Below are positions 11,030-23,552 of a stretch of DNA of 64,000 bases, piece by piece. A program made the translations under genes and the position numbers. The notes under the pieces were generated by a model, which ran no database searches, was not told where the DNA came from, and saw only the letters and a program-made list of their open reading frames with translations. Position 1 is the first letter of the stretch; each line of letters opens with the position of its first letter. This DNA is from Agroathelia rolfsii. Lineage: Eukaryota > Basidiomycota > Agaricomycetes > Amylocorticiales > Amylocorticiaceae. The DNA lies in assembly GCA_018343915.1 (NCBI GenBank), contig JABRWF010000002.1, positions 4,092,001-4,156,000 of the forward strand. Reading direction: 5' to 3'.

Positions 11030-12826
11030 TTAGATCTTTGCAAGAGATTTCCGCCTGAATCGGATCTTCGATATCAGTTTGCTGAGCGCGCGCTTGAAGC
11101 CTTTTGATTTCGACTCATCGGTACTGGAGGAGGGTTGTGAAGAGATCGCGCTGGCAGAACTGTCGGAGACGACGTCCAGTGATGAGGCAATGTATGGTGC
11201 GGTATCTTGGAAGTTAGAAGAGATGATGGCATATGCAATGTCCCAGCTTCTTTGGCCTGTAGGAATCTGGATTTCTTCCAAAGGAGAAATGTCGGGAGTT
11301 GGAGTCGATGGAACGTAAAGAGGCTGGGTTTTACGGTTAACGACTTGATGAAAGTCACTGTAAAGGGTGAGAATTTCATTTAGTATCATCATTCATGCAC
11401 ACAATGATACCGTTGTTTACTCACATGTCCTTGAAGAAATCGTGTCGCCGCATCTCATCAAAAGTAGGTCGTCGCAACCTATCTTTCTGAAGGATCTATT
11501 TTGAATAAGATCAGAATTTGATTCATGAATGTATGCGCGCCATTATCTTACCCTTTGTACAAAATCTTGAGCGACGGGGTCAAACCCACCAAGCGGATCG
11601 AAAGTCACAGGATCGAGGAGGATGCTAACTTCGACCATCTCCTGCACTCCGTCCCAAGGCAGCTCACCTGTGAGCATGAAGTATACAGTCACACCCATGG
11701 CCCACCAGTCGACTTCGTAGCTATATGCTTCACGTTTAACGAGCTCTGGAGACATGTATGCCGGCGTCCCGCAGGCACTGGTTGCGATATGCGGTGCTAG
11801 ACAAGAATAAATTAGCAAACCGCCTTTCAAGCAGTTGCTTGTTTCCGTACCTTTTCTATTCTCGTCAAAGATTTTACTAATGCCAAAGTCTGCGAGAATG
11901 ATATGACCCTGGCCATCGATCAGAATGTTCTCCGGTTTGATATCGCGGTGAATGACGCCCCGGCTATGCATAGTGATAATGGCCAGCATCTAAAGTGAAG
12001 TTCAGTATGAATGTGCTAAGAGATGAAGAAATACATACGAGTTCTGCCGTATATAGCTTCACTTGATCCAAGGGTAGGTTGCCACATCGGTCTATCTCAC
12101 AGCGGAGACTTCCACCCGGCAAGTATTTCTGCGTTTTTTTTTTTTGAATCAGGGTCCGAGATAGCAATATCAATAAAAGAGGAGGGGGGGGCGTACCGTG
12201 ATAATATACCAGTAGTCACGGTCGGAGAAAAAGGCTTGTAGGCTAGCGAGTTGACCGAGACCATCCATCCGCAACATGGCATTCTTTTCATTGTGCACCA
12301 ACTTCCTATAAGAGCTGTACTTCCTGCGGTTCCTCTTGGGGACAGCCTTGACGGCGACTTCCGTGTTGCTCCCTTTGTGAATGCCTGCGTAGACGATACA
12401 ACTGCCCCCCTTTCCCAAGATCGAACGGAGATGGAAGTCTGTTTTCCTCATTTTGCGCAAGGGTGGTTGGAGAGGTCGGAGAGACTCGACAATGAAGGAG
12501 GTAGTGGCGGTGGTGGGCGGCTGTAGAAGCATATTATCTGACGTATTGACTTCCTTAACAGGCAGGTAGGAGGCGTTATCAGTCGCCTATATGTTTCGTT
12601 GATTATAATCAGTAAAGGCCAATCAGCAATTGAGGAATGCGTACAAATTGGTCAATTGGAAGGGCCAATCGATCGGTAAGACCAAGCCGTTTGGGAGCGT
12701 TTGCTCCCAGGGAGGTGTCCTAGCGTAGATGTCAAAATTAGTACTTCTAGCTCAATATTTACTCAGGATACTTACCTCGGCATCTGTCGACTTCCGAGCA
12801 TCTCGCGTGCGGAGAGTACCAGCCAT
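11030..12826 (-). CDS. Serine/threonine protein kinase (AGC/CAMK-like)
   Basis: Exon 1 is 12826-12776 (MAGTLRTRDARKSTDAE). A short second exon (DTSLGANAPKRLGLTDR...) follows, then a main exon to about 12197. The kinase core is complete. It has a glycine loop GKGGSCIVYAG, a VAIK-type lysine in EVAVKAVPK, a catalytic loop HRDIKPEN, magnesium loop DFGIS, and activation segment ACGTPAYMSPE. Subdomain IX reads VDWWAMGVTVYFMLTGELPW. CGTPxYMSPE together with DWWAMGV is typical of AGC kinases. A 120-residue Ser/Thr-rich tail follows and ends in a basic cluster (KFRRKSLAKI-type; IRFRRKSLAKI), which could be regulatory. It may be a signalling kinase, but no upstream pathway can be assigned. The stop is TAA at 11030-11032. 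Introns are short and canonical, and the gene looks functional. Confidence 0.85.
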
Positions 12827-14472
12827 TATGATATATTGCAAAGGGGTAAGAATTTCAGGAACTGGTAAAATATGAGAGCGATGCGGAAAGTAAAAGATCT
12901 AGAAGCGTTACGGCCCCTTGGAAACACACTCGAATGCTCACTGATGTTGTAATGGTGCAAATTGGGTGTTGAGGTTGACCCGTTTCCGTAGGAGATGTGC
13001 AGGTTTAAATAAAGTACTTTAGGGGAACACGATAGCCGCGCTCAGAAAGGAGAAAGGAGAGATAAGTGATCGTTAACGCTATTTGGTTCATATAGTAGCC
13101 CCTTTTGTTAATTAGCTGTACAAGGCGCCTAGGAGTAGTGGAGCATCCCTTCCCATTTCAAAGAGCAAAAAAGATTATCAAAAGGCAGAATCTGTCTTGT
13201 ATCGTTAACAATGCCGCCAGGGTTCACGGCCGTACTGAGATTCCCTGCTATGGTAATGCTCAACACCGAGTAGCCCCTGAAGAAGAATGCCAAGCAGTGA
13301 TATTTCTTCAAGTTATTGATGAAATTTGTATATTGAAATGTTTGGAGCGTTTGAACTTGGTATCGGATACCAGTAATAGCGCTTCAGAACGGAGTGTCTT
13401 TCAGGACAATCTTGGTTGCGGAGATGTATCCTTCATGAGAGGTCCCAGTATCAGATCCAGCAATGATAAGCCTTAATCACTTACCGCCTTCAAGTAGCTA
13501 TGTCACGTTGATAACTTGAATCAAGACGAGAGCTCTAGGTATCGTCTAATTCGAATCTTTGGTGTTTGCATCAATGTCGGTAAAAGCTGCGAACACGTGA
13601 TAAATGGCGCCTGCCCTAAGCTTCACTTGCTACTGCCGTCCTCGACAACATATGCCTGAAGGCCACTGTCTCATGATCAGGCTGGTGACTAATGTTACAG
13701 AACAGACATGACTGCGTCCGCACCTCAGATCTCATGCTTCTAAAGATTGCCGTATGAACAACATCACACTTCGGAGCCATGCAATACTTATAGGAAGAAG
13801 AGGGTCCTACATCATAGATGTATTCTACTACATGTGTGCATCAGCCGCTGTCCATGGTGCTCTCAAGTTGGTGATGATACACTGGTAGTTCATCCCTGGC
13901 CTCAATTGACTTGATTGTTTGATCGCTTCAAACGCCCTAAGGATCTGGGGAAAGGCTACATTCCTCCTGCTTGCATTTTGTCATCACATGGTGATAATCC
14001 ATCCCAAATTCTTAGACTCATGATGCTCCTACCCTTTTTGGATGATCTTAAGAGCTTAAATCATGATTGTGATTTCACATCTCCAGTGCTTCTATTTGAA
14101 TCAGTTCAGTTGAATTTAATCCATTTCGTAGTAATCCATAGCTATTCGCCAGGTGCACTACAGAATAGACATGACCAAATTCCGATTGTTGCCAGCATCC
14201 TCATCGTCTTTATTGATTCACAAGTCCATCATACAGAAGACCACAATTCTTATCTCCATCTACTGTATTCATTGTTTCCATCGGCCGTAATGATGATTCC
14301 AGCTGACTGATGCCCCATCACATCGGACGCCCTAGAAATTCCCACTGATCGCGTCTACTCACCCGCCTTGACTGAAACCTCATACATATTCTCCCCGACA
14401 CGAAAGCCAAAACGGAGTGACTTGGTGCTCACTTTCCGAAGCTCCCGCCTGCAAATATAAGTGCCGGTCACT
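12827..14472. other. Intergenic between divergent kinase and DUF6533 genes
   Basis: The stretch holds the upstream regions of both neighbours. Two long frames (13105-13476 + and 13915-14310 +) have no family resemblance and biased but non-coding-looking composition. A short phrase (acagaayagacatgac) occurs at about 13696 and about 14160, hinting at a degenerate duplicated segment. Confidence 0.4.
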
Positions 14473-16058
14473 ATGTCCACCCCTGCAGCCAGCCTGCAAG
14501 ATATGGAGAACAAGGATATGCTCAGGGAGGTGTTATGGGATTATCGAGTCGCTCGGTCATTATGGTGTACGAAAATTATCTCTGTTATGTTCATGTACTA
14601 ATCGGCAATGCATAGTGGCCTCATTAGTTCTTGTAACTTATGATGCAGGTATGTAAAATATGCAGTGGTTTTATGCGCAATCTAATGCGCTGGTTCCCTT
14701 CCAGTCTTAACCATTTCGAACGAGGTATGTATTTATATCTATTGAGCCCTCTTACTTTGTTAACTAGCGTTCCGGATAAAGGTTGATTTGTTTCACAAGA
14801 AAAGACGGACGTACATGGCATGGCTGTTTTTAGTGGTATGAAGTTATCCTCATTGCATGATCTGTGCATGGTGTCTAAATGACACATACTACAGAACCGT
14901 TATTGGCCGTAAGTTACAATGTCTTACGCTTGGGTGCAGCGAGTTGATTGCTTATATTCTAGTATCATCGGGTTACTGTATGTGCTCAAACCTTGACATA
15001 AGAGTATTACTAAAATTTGGTATACAGACTAATGAACATTGGTGAGAATTCTTCCAATTGAGATTACTATCGAGTAAAAATTGAACGTTGTTCAGATCTA
15101 GCTTGGCCTAATCCGACCACTCGAGTGAGTAAACGAAACACTGGTCGAATCCATTTTATACATCTCATTTCCTCCTTAGTTGCAAGTTGACACGCTTTCT
15201 TTAACGTCACCAATCGCTAATAATAAAGCAGCTGTTCGTTTTGGTTTCAATGGCTTGGGTATTCAGCTTTACCGATTCAATTTTCCGCTGGAGGTAACTT
15301 TCAGCTTCCATGCTCAAGTAGTATTGTTTTCACCTCAAATTCCCAGCGATATTGGTCGTCCGTCTCTACGCGCTCTATGATCGTTCTAAAATAATTAGTA
15401 GAACACTTATGGTGCTTCTTTTTGCCCAAGTGACTGCTTCAGCCACCTTCATAGGCATCGAGAGCAGGCGTTTCACCAGTCAGTATGCTTATCTATACAA
15501 GCTTCTCAGTAAAATAGGTGGGTACTAACGAAGGAGTCAGAACTAGCACTTCCTGGTGGCTATACAGGATGCATGCCCGTGTCTGTCGATCATAACATGT
15601 GGATTTACTGGATTCCACCAATTTGTTTCGAAGCGATAGTGGCAATTCTTTCCCTACACAAGGTGGCCGAGACGTTCTGTAAGAATCAGCACCACAGTAT
15701 TATGCGTCTATGGAAGACCATGCTACGCGATTCCATGGTGTATATATGCGGGATATTTATTGCTTTGAGCGTTAACTGTCTCCTTGTTGGATTAGGGCAG
15801 GTAATTTATATGTGTGCTACCCATCTTCAATTTGTATTCAATAGATATGTTTTCCCAGGCATCCAGAGGTACTTTTTGGGTTTTCCCAGGGTAAGCGTTG
15901 AAGTCAAAGATAGCATACCGGATTAATGTAATGCGGCTTCTTAGATGCGTTTTCCCAGTCCATTCAATCTTGGGATGCCGTATGTTGGTACGCACTCTTT
16001 AAGCTCCATGAGCTCCAAGGCTCTAGAAGCTGAATGTTTTGTTTCAAGATCAACATAA
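14473..16058 (+). CDS. DUF6533-type multi-pass membrane protein (copy 1)
   Basis: The start ATG at 14473 gives MSTPAASLQDMENKDMLREV. Tiny exons follow: 14473-14566, 14616-14648, 14705-14724, 14782-14835 and 14895-14908. Joined, they read ARSLWLASLVLVTYDAVLTI, then SNEVDLFHKKRRTYMAW, then LFLVNRYWP. The order YD..LT..EV..........LFL.NRY is the hallmark of the basidiomycete DUF6533 domain. Later exons add the conserved VVRLYALYDRS segment (about 15350-15400), the loop and helix pair MPVSVDHNMWIYWIPPICFE (about 15573), and MLRDSMVYICGIFIALSVN. About seven membrane segments are expected. The function of the family is unknown; the topology recalls seven-helix receptors but no ligand is known. The exon after NRYWP would need a 31-nt intron, so one border there is uncertain. 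The C-terminal exon ends in TAA at 16056-16058. Confidence 0.75.
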
Positions 16059-17211
16059 GAGAAAATGCTCACAATCAGGAATACAGTATCATATCAGTAC
16101 CAATAGTGACACAATAAGTCACCCACGGGAAGCCAACCTCTGGCAGGTTAAAATAACAAATACGTATACATTTTCTCTCCGAATCGTCTTTTATTTTCCC
16201 ATTATTGCACGAAAATGGTTGGTTTCATTCTTTGCTTTACGCGCTGATATTCTAACTTGAAGGAAACTACACTCTTTGCCTTTTTGACGCTCATAATATT
16301 TAATTTTCTAACTATGTACTATATTATTTATGGAGATCAATGCTGGATCTCCTCCATCATTTATTCCTGTGTAATTCCGGGCCGCTAATCACTTAGTGGG
16401 CGTCCGGCATGTGATCCCAGGACCGAGAAAATCGAACATGAGTCAGAACGATCCGAACTTGATGATAATATAGGTAGTACTTAGTAGATAACGGCTCATG
16501 AATATTGTATGAATCGCTAGCTATATCTGGACATTACACGCATAACGGACAAGTATGGTGACTTGCTTGATCTTTTCTACCTGAAATAAAAAGCAATTCT
16601 CTCAGAAGATGTGTTGCATCCAAACTTACATGCAAACATCGTTTCAAGCTAAGGTTTAAACTACTTTGTCAAGATAGGAGATGGAAGGGCTCCGAATCCA
16701 CATTATTTTGTACCATTTCTAAGTCTGTTGAATGTGACCGAAACCTATAAGAAGAATATTATGCACATGACGTATTACACATTCGTGATCTAAGTACATT
16801 CTTTGACTTGATGCATCACAGCATATCTCCACTGCCACTTGAATTCCTTTGATTCGTGCTGAATAAGAGAACCCATGTCATCTAACAGAGGTCACAGCTT
16901 TGTACCGCTGTTCGTCCTAGTAAGGTGGTACCTTTTCCGCACTTACTTTCCTCCCTTAATATTTCTTGAATCCATCTATTCAATTTTTTCCTAGAGCCTA
17001 GTACTTCTAAAGTTTGTCCTTGACATTAACCTAAGGCTATATTATGCTCATCTTGGTCTTAGATGTCTATATATACCGGATTTTCTGGATCGAACCGAGT
17101 ATCTTCAGACGAAAATACGATACTTGCAAAGGAAAAGTATGGATAAACTGTCTCGGTAGCAACTGCCACTTGTCAAAAAATTACTGACTTTGTACTCTAG
17201 TTTTTGCACAA
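16059..17211. other. Intergenic, AT-rich, no gene recognised
   Basis: The stretch lies between the two DUF6533 genes. Read in all frames, it shows no domain and no long open frame. It probably contains the promoter and possibly an unrecognised first exon of the second DUF6533 gene. Confidence 0.4.
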
Positions 17212-17286
17212 ATGTATGCAATCATGTGTAGTGCCAGGCTATCCCTCTTCCTTTAATAATTCTCCCAAGATCCTTAATTTTTGCAG

Positions 17287-18598
17287 CCTCACTGTTCTTA
17301 TTTATGATCGCCTAATTACGTTGGAAGACGAGGTACTGCCCTCATTCTCACTATTCACATCTAGTAATTGTAGCTGATGCTAAAAATAGGTGCAATACAT
17401 TTGGAAGGATCCCCAAAGCACTCGTGAGTAAACCTCCCACTTATTGATCGGGGTGAGCTAATTCGTGTGCATTAGTTGTTTGGTTGTTTCTCGTGGTAGG
17501 CGCCTATTTCGAGCCGTTCGAGCATGTGTGTTTTCTAATTGAATGTTTCTTGAAATTCAGAACCGTTATCTTACACCAATAGCATTTTCTATCAGCCTAA
17601 TGTGTTAGTCCTCTATCTCAACATGTTCAAGTTGAGCCTTATGTATCATACTGAACAACATATTGCGTAGCGTTCATACCAAATTTCTGGACAACTACGG
17701 TAAAGCAGAACATAACATCACTACCATGTAAAACTCACCTAACATAAACATTGGGGTTAGTAGTGGCAAACGGGAATCCTTCAATTGGTCTCAAATCTGT
17801 CCTAATTAATTTTCTAAAAACTGTAAAGCCTTTTCATACTTTGAAGAAATCATGATTGTGATTGGAATATTGATTGTTAGTTTAATGATGACGATTAGGT
17901 GCGCATATACTATAACATCTTATTGTAGAAGCCATCTAATAATACAATAATCACAAGAATACATGCCATATACCGTCAAAAAACTCGTTGGGCTACTAGT
18001 TTACTTGGAGTAACTATGGTTATCGAGACACTTGTAAACGCTTTTGCATTATCCAAGATCAAACGTCAGTTTTATATATATATAAATTCAACAATTATTG
18101 TCTCGATGGTTCTTTCTTTAGCTGTTGCTAACGAAACAGGATGTTTTCTCATATTCGAGCCCTCTACGTAAGCGTTTGGTCCACCCTGATACCATTTGCC
18201 CATCACGATAGATTCGGGAGGGCTTATTTTTCCTGTAACATATAGATCATTTACACCTTCCGTGCTGGCCTGGATCCCCTTCACGTATGATAACATAGCT
18301 CTCTTTCTCGTTCTTGGTGGTGTTCTTCCCCACCGGTGGGCCGGTGCCCCCCTAGGCCTCTTCCACAGCCGCAACTTTTTGAGCCCAACTATGAGATGGA
18401 TGTTTGAGGATGGTCTCATCTATTATTTGTTTGTTCTTACTCCCCCAAAAAGTCGCCGAAATGGAGATTAAGCTAATACTTATGACAATCGTGGTCATTT
18501 GCAGGGCGATGTTTGCGATCCATGTTTTCCTTACCGTGATTTTCATCATGACACCAGATTTTCCAAAGAATGCGACGAGCATTGTCCACTATGTCTAA
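17287..18598 (+). CDS. DUF6533-type multi-pass membrane protein (copy 2), start not located
   Basis: No long frame covers the front of this gene, but a splice chain is clear. Exons at 17287-17332, 17390-17423, 17476-17495 and 17561-17603 encode, in order, LTVLIYDRLITLEDE, VQYIWKDPQST, LVWLFLV and NRYLTPIAFSISLM. This reproduces the DUF6533 signature (YDxLITLEDEVxxIW, then LFLxNRY). Further exons carry YRQKTRWATSLLGVTMVIE (about 17965), SVLAWIPFTYDNIALFLVL (about 18260), MRWMFEDGLIYYLF (about 18390) and MTPDFPKNATS (about 18550). The first exon with the start codon was not found, and the 3' end could instead lie near 18690. The gene is a tandem paralogue of 14473-16058 in the same orientation. 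It may be functional, or may be missing its start. Confidence 0.6.
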
Positions 18599-19466
18599 TT
18601 TGAGCTTGAAGCCTCTCCCTGCCCTTTCTGATAGGCTATTGTTCATATCTTTTGGCGGTGATATTAACGTAGTACTGAGCTCTTGTAAGTAGAAACACTT
18701 TTCGATGCTTAGACACGGCACTGACTAGCACACAGAATGATGGTCGCCGTCATGTCCCGCATCACTATCCGGATCCACAGAAAGACATCCCGCGAGCGCG
18801 AGAACATCCGCATATCGTCCGCAGGACTTGGCGGAAACGCTCTGGTGGGGCCTTTGGGCGCCTCACGAATTCCCTCCTCTCAGGCTTTCGCGTCGATATT
18901 AGCGTCGATATTAGTACAGCAGGTGTCGTCATTGCCGTTGGCTGATGACAATAAGATTTCAAACCAAGAGACCGTAGATGAAGAGGAACACACGACGAGG
19001 TCCGAGTCAAACCCAGGCCGGCGTGGTAGCTATCCAATTGTGAGACATTCGTATTCAGGACAGGATGCTCAGAGGGGCTCCATGGTGGTGGAACTCGTTC
19101 TTGATATTGCATAATGCTTAACATATATATATATTTATCTATTTTACCCATATCTACTCCAAGGGATTCTGGTATTTTGTCATTGGTTCGTGGTGCATGC
19201 TCGTGGATGCTCTGTTTGTGTGCAGTGTAATGTGCGTTGAAAGCAAGCAAGAAAAAGAAAGTGATGATTAAGATGCGAATGCGAAGGGAAAGAGAGATGA
19301 AAGGAAAAGTGAGAGCAGGGGAGAAAAAAAGAAATGCCATTAAGTCCCATGAACGACCTACGTATCCGTGACACACTGGAAGAGAGATAAAATATAAAAT
19401 ATGTAAAGCAGTGCGCGCGTGTATAAGTAGTTAGGGATAAGGGAGGGAAGAGTAATATAGAGAATA
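18599..19466. other. Intergenic between DUF6533 copy 2 and Mdv1-like gene
   Basis: The two genes converge here. A 125-codon frame (18737-19114 +) and a 203-codon minus frame overlap each other, with no recognisable domain in either. A 12-bp direct repeat, gcgtcgatatta, occurs twice in tandem at about 18888-18911. I see no further structure. Confidence 0.4.
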
Positions 19467-22438
19467 CTATAATGCCCATATTTTTACTGTCGCATCGCGT
19501 GCGCCCGAGACGAGGTAGCGATCCATGTACCTCAGTCGTTCGACGGGGCGCGTGTGGCCGTTGGTTATTAGGGAGGAGTGTTGCATGCTCGTCCGGTTAT
19601 AGATCTGGTAAAGTGAAATGATTCAAGAGGAATGTCATAAGTACGAGGTGGTATGGACGGGGATGAAATACAGTGATGACTGACCTTTACACCGTTCTCA
19701 CCCGTTGCTGCTACAATCTTGCGGCTGTCGAACTGGAGAGCGGTGATGGCATGATCGTACTTGAGGGTCTCAAAAACGCCACCAGTTCTGACATCCCAAA
19801 CCTACCAACATCATAGGAGAGGGTGATTTGTTGTCAGTGACAATCATGCGTAATGAACTAAAAAAAAGGAATGATGACGCACCTTAACGGTTTTGTCGAG
19901 ACTGCCACTAACGATATGGACCTGATCGAATTGCAAGCACGTGACTGGGGCCGTATGGCCATGCAGAGTCCGCACAGCCTGGCCCGTCCTCACTGGAAAC
20001 AGAGAGCAGAGAAAGAAAGGAGAAAACACATCGAGTGAGACAAGGAAGAGGAGAAGAAATTAAGATGTCTATGATCTACTCACTATCCCACATCCTCAAT
20101 GCTCCATCTCCACTCCCACTAACAAGCGCATACTCCATAAACTGCACCCCACCAACGAAATCCTGGTAGAGCTCCCAGCTGCCGTCCGCATACGGCGGCG
20201 TCGGCACGGCAAACGTGCCCGTAGTGGCAGCGGCGTACGCATCACCAACACCAGCGTGGCTACCTGCAACCGATGCAGGCGGGTGCGACATCGCCCAGAG
20301 GATGTCCATCGTCATCACGCACTGGCCCGTGTTGAGGTCCCATTGGCGGAGGGTTTTGTCGGATGCCCCTGTGACCTATTTGTTTGGTGGAGCGACGTCA
20401 AATCAGGCGTATCTAGATGACAAGAGAGAGAGAAACGCACCAGACAAGAATCCTCAAAGTACAACGACGTCACCGCCTTCGTGTGCCCCTCAAACACACG
20501 CATGCACGCCGGATCACCCCGCTCGATGGGCGGCCCACTCCTTCCTTGCCGAATACCACCGCGCGAGGACGAAGAAACGGAAGCCTCTTCCTCTGTAGAG
20601 TCATTCAAGTTCACCTCCCAGCCATCCTCCTCTTCTTCTTCCTCTCCACCAACGGATCTCGAGGCCTCCTGCGGCTGCTCATCCTCATCTTCCTCCTCCC
20701 CAACCCGCCTCAGATCCCATAACCGCACATTCCCGTCTTCCGCGCCACTAACACACACAAACCCTTCCACCTGCAGAGACTTGATGGCGCCCGTGTGTCC
20801 GCGCAGGCGGCCAATCTCTGCGCCCGTGCGGAGATCCCACACGTGTGGCTGGTGGTCCTCCTGCGAGGCGCTCACGAGTGTGCCATATGGCTCGTCCATG
20901 TCAAGTGCGGTTATTGGGCCAGCGTGGTTGTCGAGGGTCTGGTGAGAAAAGAAAACGTTCATTTTAATTGGGGGATGATGATGAGGGATTGGCGAAGGAA
21001 GGAGGGAGGAGGGAGGGCATACCATAAATGCGACACTTGATGGTAGATCATCGTGTTCTGACGGTAGGAAGGTCGGACCTAGTTGTTTGCAAGAGTTAGG
21101 ACGATAAAGCACTGCATGGGCAAGGGTGTTTGCTTACCGTGCCTTCGCCGCGAGCTGGGCGGGATGTGCATAGTGGAAGATTGTCCGCCGCCAGCTTTTC
21201 TGCTGTGCACACCGCCGGTTTGTTCTGCTTGCATGCGTTCTTGTACGCCCTGCACTGTGAACGTGATTCAAAGTTTAACTGTTAACTATATGTATTGCGA
21301 TAGATGATAAATTGGTTGAGCGACTCACGCTCATCATCAAGTTCGAGCTCTTCCTCCTGCAGTTTGAGGAGATCGCGCTCGAGTTTAGACCTGATTGCGT
21401 CCAACGCCTCGATCTTGTGTGTGATCTCGAATATCTCGTTATTGATGAGGCTCTGTCGAATACGTATATTGATATGAGAGAGTGAACAGTTAGAAGAAGT
21501 CCACAACAAGGACATACGCGCTTGACGAGGATATTCTCCTTGTCACGCCCAATCTCCTCCGTCTGCCTCAGTAGCTCCTCCTTACCAAACACAACCCCAG
21601 CACCCAAACTCGGCCTTGCTCTACGTTTCCCACGTTTCCCCGCTTCTGCTACCCCACTGACGACAACAGCGTCCTCCTCGCTCTGTCCTTCCTCCTGCTC
21701 GTCCGTTAATAACCCCCTCGCATTCAACCCCAACCGCTTCAATCCCAGCTGTGGCCCATCTGCATGTCTCATCATTTGCCTCCTCCTCGTCCGACCCTTC
21801 TCCGCACTCGGGATCGTTGCATTGAACCCACGGAGAAGACTGACGTCGTTGGCGACCCCTTCCGGCTCGGGCACATCCGCTGCAAGAACACGCTCGGTAT
21901 CTTCCATAATAGACAAGTCTTTCGAAGTCAGTCGGCGCGAGGAAGCGGTGAGGCGCAGAGGCGCACGGCCGAGCGTGGCGAAGTCGATGTTGGGCCCGAA
22001 CGTGCCCGTCGAGGCGGACGTCAATGCGCCGCGCGATTTCGAGGAGATGGTAGCGGCCGCGGCGTTTATGGTGCGTGGAGTCATGAGCACAGGTGCCACT
22101 GGGGATGATAGGTGAGTGGACGAGTAGGGCCAGAAGGTTATGCGATGTGAAAGGTGAAATCCAAAAAAGCGGAATTATGAAGTAGGAATGGATACATATA
22201 GTGTATACGTATTGAAGCCGGATGGAGGGAAGAAGCAGCACTTACTGTCCGATAGCACACGAGTATGGTCGAACTTTTTGCTGTTGAACGGAGCTAGCAG
22301 CACCTTTGAGACGGCGTCGAGTTTGCTTGGGCGTGCAGCAGCGTTGGAGGAGATGTCGTTGGGATTGACATCTTGTGCATGTCGATGGGCGCTGCTGGCA
22401 CTCAGGCTGCTACTGCCACGCTTGTCCTGACGAGACAT
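19467..22438 (-). CDS. MDV1: Mdv1/Caf4-type WD40 adaptor of mitochondrial fission
   Basis: The gene starts at 22438 (MSRQDKRGSSSLSASSAHRH) and ends with IWAL-TAG at 19467-19469. The N-terminal half is a disordered region with a predicted binding segment (RAPLRLTASSRRLTSKDLS) followed by a coiled coil (LINNEIFEITHKIEALDAIR). The C-terminal half carries seven WD repeats. They include LDNHAGPITALDMDEPYGTL, RGHTGAIKSLQVEGFVCVSG, EGHTKAVTSLYFEDSCLVTG, HGHTAPVTCLQFDQVHIVSG and NGHTRPVERLRY. An acidic low-complexity insertion (EEEDEDEQPQEA, EEEEEDGWEVN) lies between blades 2 and 3, and an alanine/proline insertion in blade 4. Helical N terminus, coiled coil and seven-bladed propeller match fungal Mdv1/Caf4, which link Fis1 on the outer mitochondrial membrane to the dynamin Dnm1. 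All introns are short, and the exons examined are intact. Confidence 0.85.
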
Positions 22439-23552
22439 GCAGGCTCAACTGGACAAAGAGAGAGAGAAAGAGCCTGTTGCGGTCGCTTGCAGTGTTACGG
22501 TGAGACGGTGTCGACTCAGACGACGCGCGAGGAACTGACGCACTTGGCATATGCTCCTTGCATCCGCCGGCGTCTGTCCTTACCGTTCTCCTCACATCCG
22601 CTTACTACCATGAATGTGGAATAACTATTCTTATTAGCCAGATCATTAGTATATTGGCTTGTATAGTTCAAGGGAAAAATTGTAAGAGAGTGATGAATGG
22701 TATACAGCAATGTCCTTGGCGACAATAAATCATAACTCTGCAAGTAACACGGATTTGCTCACAGTGCAAGTTTTTAGGCACATCTTCCAGACACTGGCAC
22801 CAGCATCAATCCACCTCCAACTATTGTCAACAACAAAAAATCATCTCCCCCGTCGACTCCGCAGATCGACAAGCGCAAAATATCACTATTCAAAGCTACC
22901 TAGTACCCTGCTCGAGCGGCTTGGTGTCGTTGGCAAGTTGGCTAAATCAGACAGAACTGTGAAGTCATCACATGATCTGGCAAGGCTCCGATTGGACCAT
23001 GAATAGTGTGTGATTTCATTAGCTGTTTATAGCGAAAGGGAGCAATGGCTTTTTGTGCAGGCCTAAGGAGCAGAAGTGCCAAGGGTGGTGTGTCTGGATG
23101 ACGATATCTAAGCTACCGGCGCCAGTCAAGACACAGACTCGCCTCTCAGAGCGATTTGAATCCAATCATGAACTCTGGTCTGTCTTTGCATCGTATGTTT
23201 GTCCCTGGCCTTACATTGCAGCATAAATCACACATTGTCACTTGTTTTCAAACAAGCCAATTCTCCTTAATGCTGATAGTATAGGCCATGTATGTAATAG
23301 TCGATGTGATCGTGTACACACAGTGATTTGATTATGAATGAAGTAAAAAATCTTTTGCGTTAACAAGCTCAACGTAAAGACATCATAGAAAGTTATAATC
23401 AAATCCCAAGTCAAGAAACATCATATATAATGAACACAAACACTAAAGTTTGAAAGGCTGAACAACTACACGCTACATTATGACGTCAGAAGATAAACAA
23501 TGTATGGAAGCATAGTAAATAAACATACGCGTAAACTTGCTCTGAAAAACAA
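22439..23552. other. Intergenic, possible degraded coding fragment
   Basis: Between the Mdv1 start and the 3' end of the NACHT-WD40 gene, a plus-strand frame near 22750-23006 contains a proline/serine-rich phrase (NPPPTIVNNKKSSPPSTPQI in one frame, STLLERLGVVGKLAKS in another). The two phrases are not joined by a usable splice pair, so this is at best a relic. Nothing else was seen. Confidence 0.35.

Noticed and set aside
13915..14310. 131-codon plus-strand frame upstream of DUF6533 copy 1
   Set aside because: No recognisable motif, and AT-rich composition unlike neighbouring exons. Not called as a gene, although transcript data could revive it.
18765..19376. 203-codon minus-strand frame downstream of the DUF6533 genes
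   Set aside because: No domain, a run of Phe/Ser/Leu from purine-rich DNA, and overlap with another frame of equal weakness. Read as chance.
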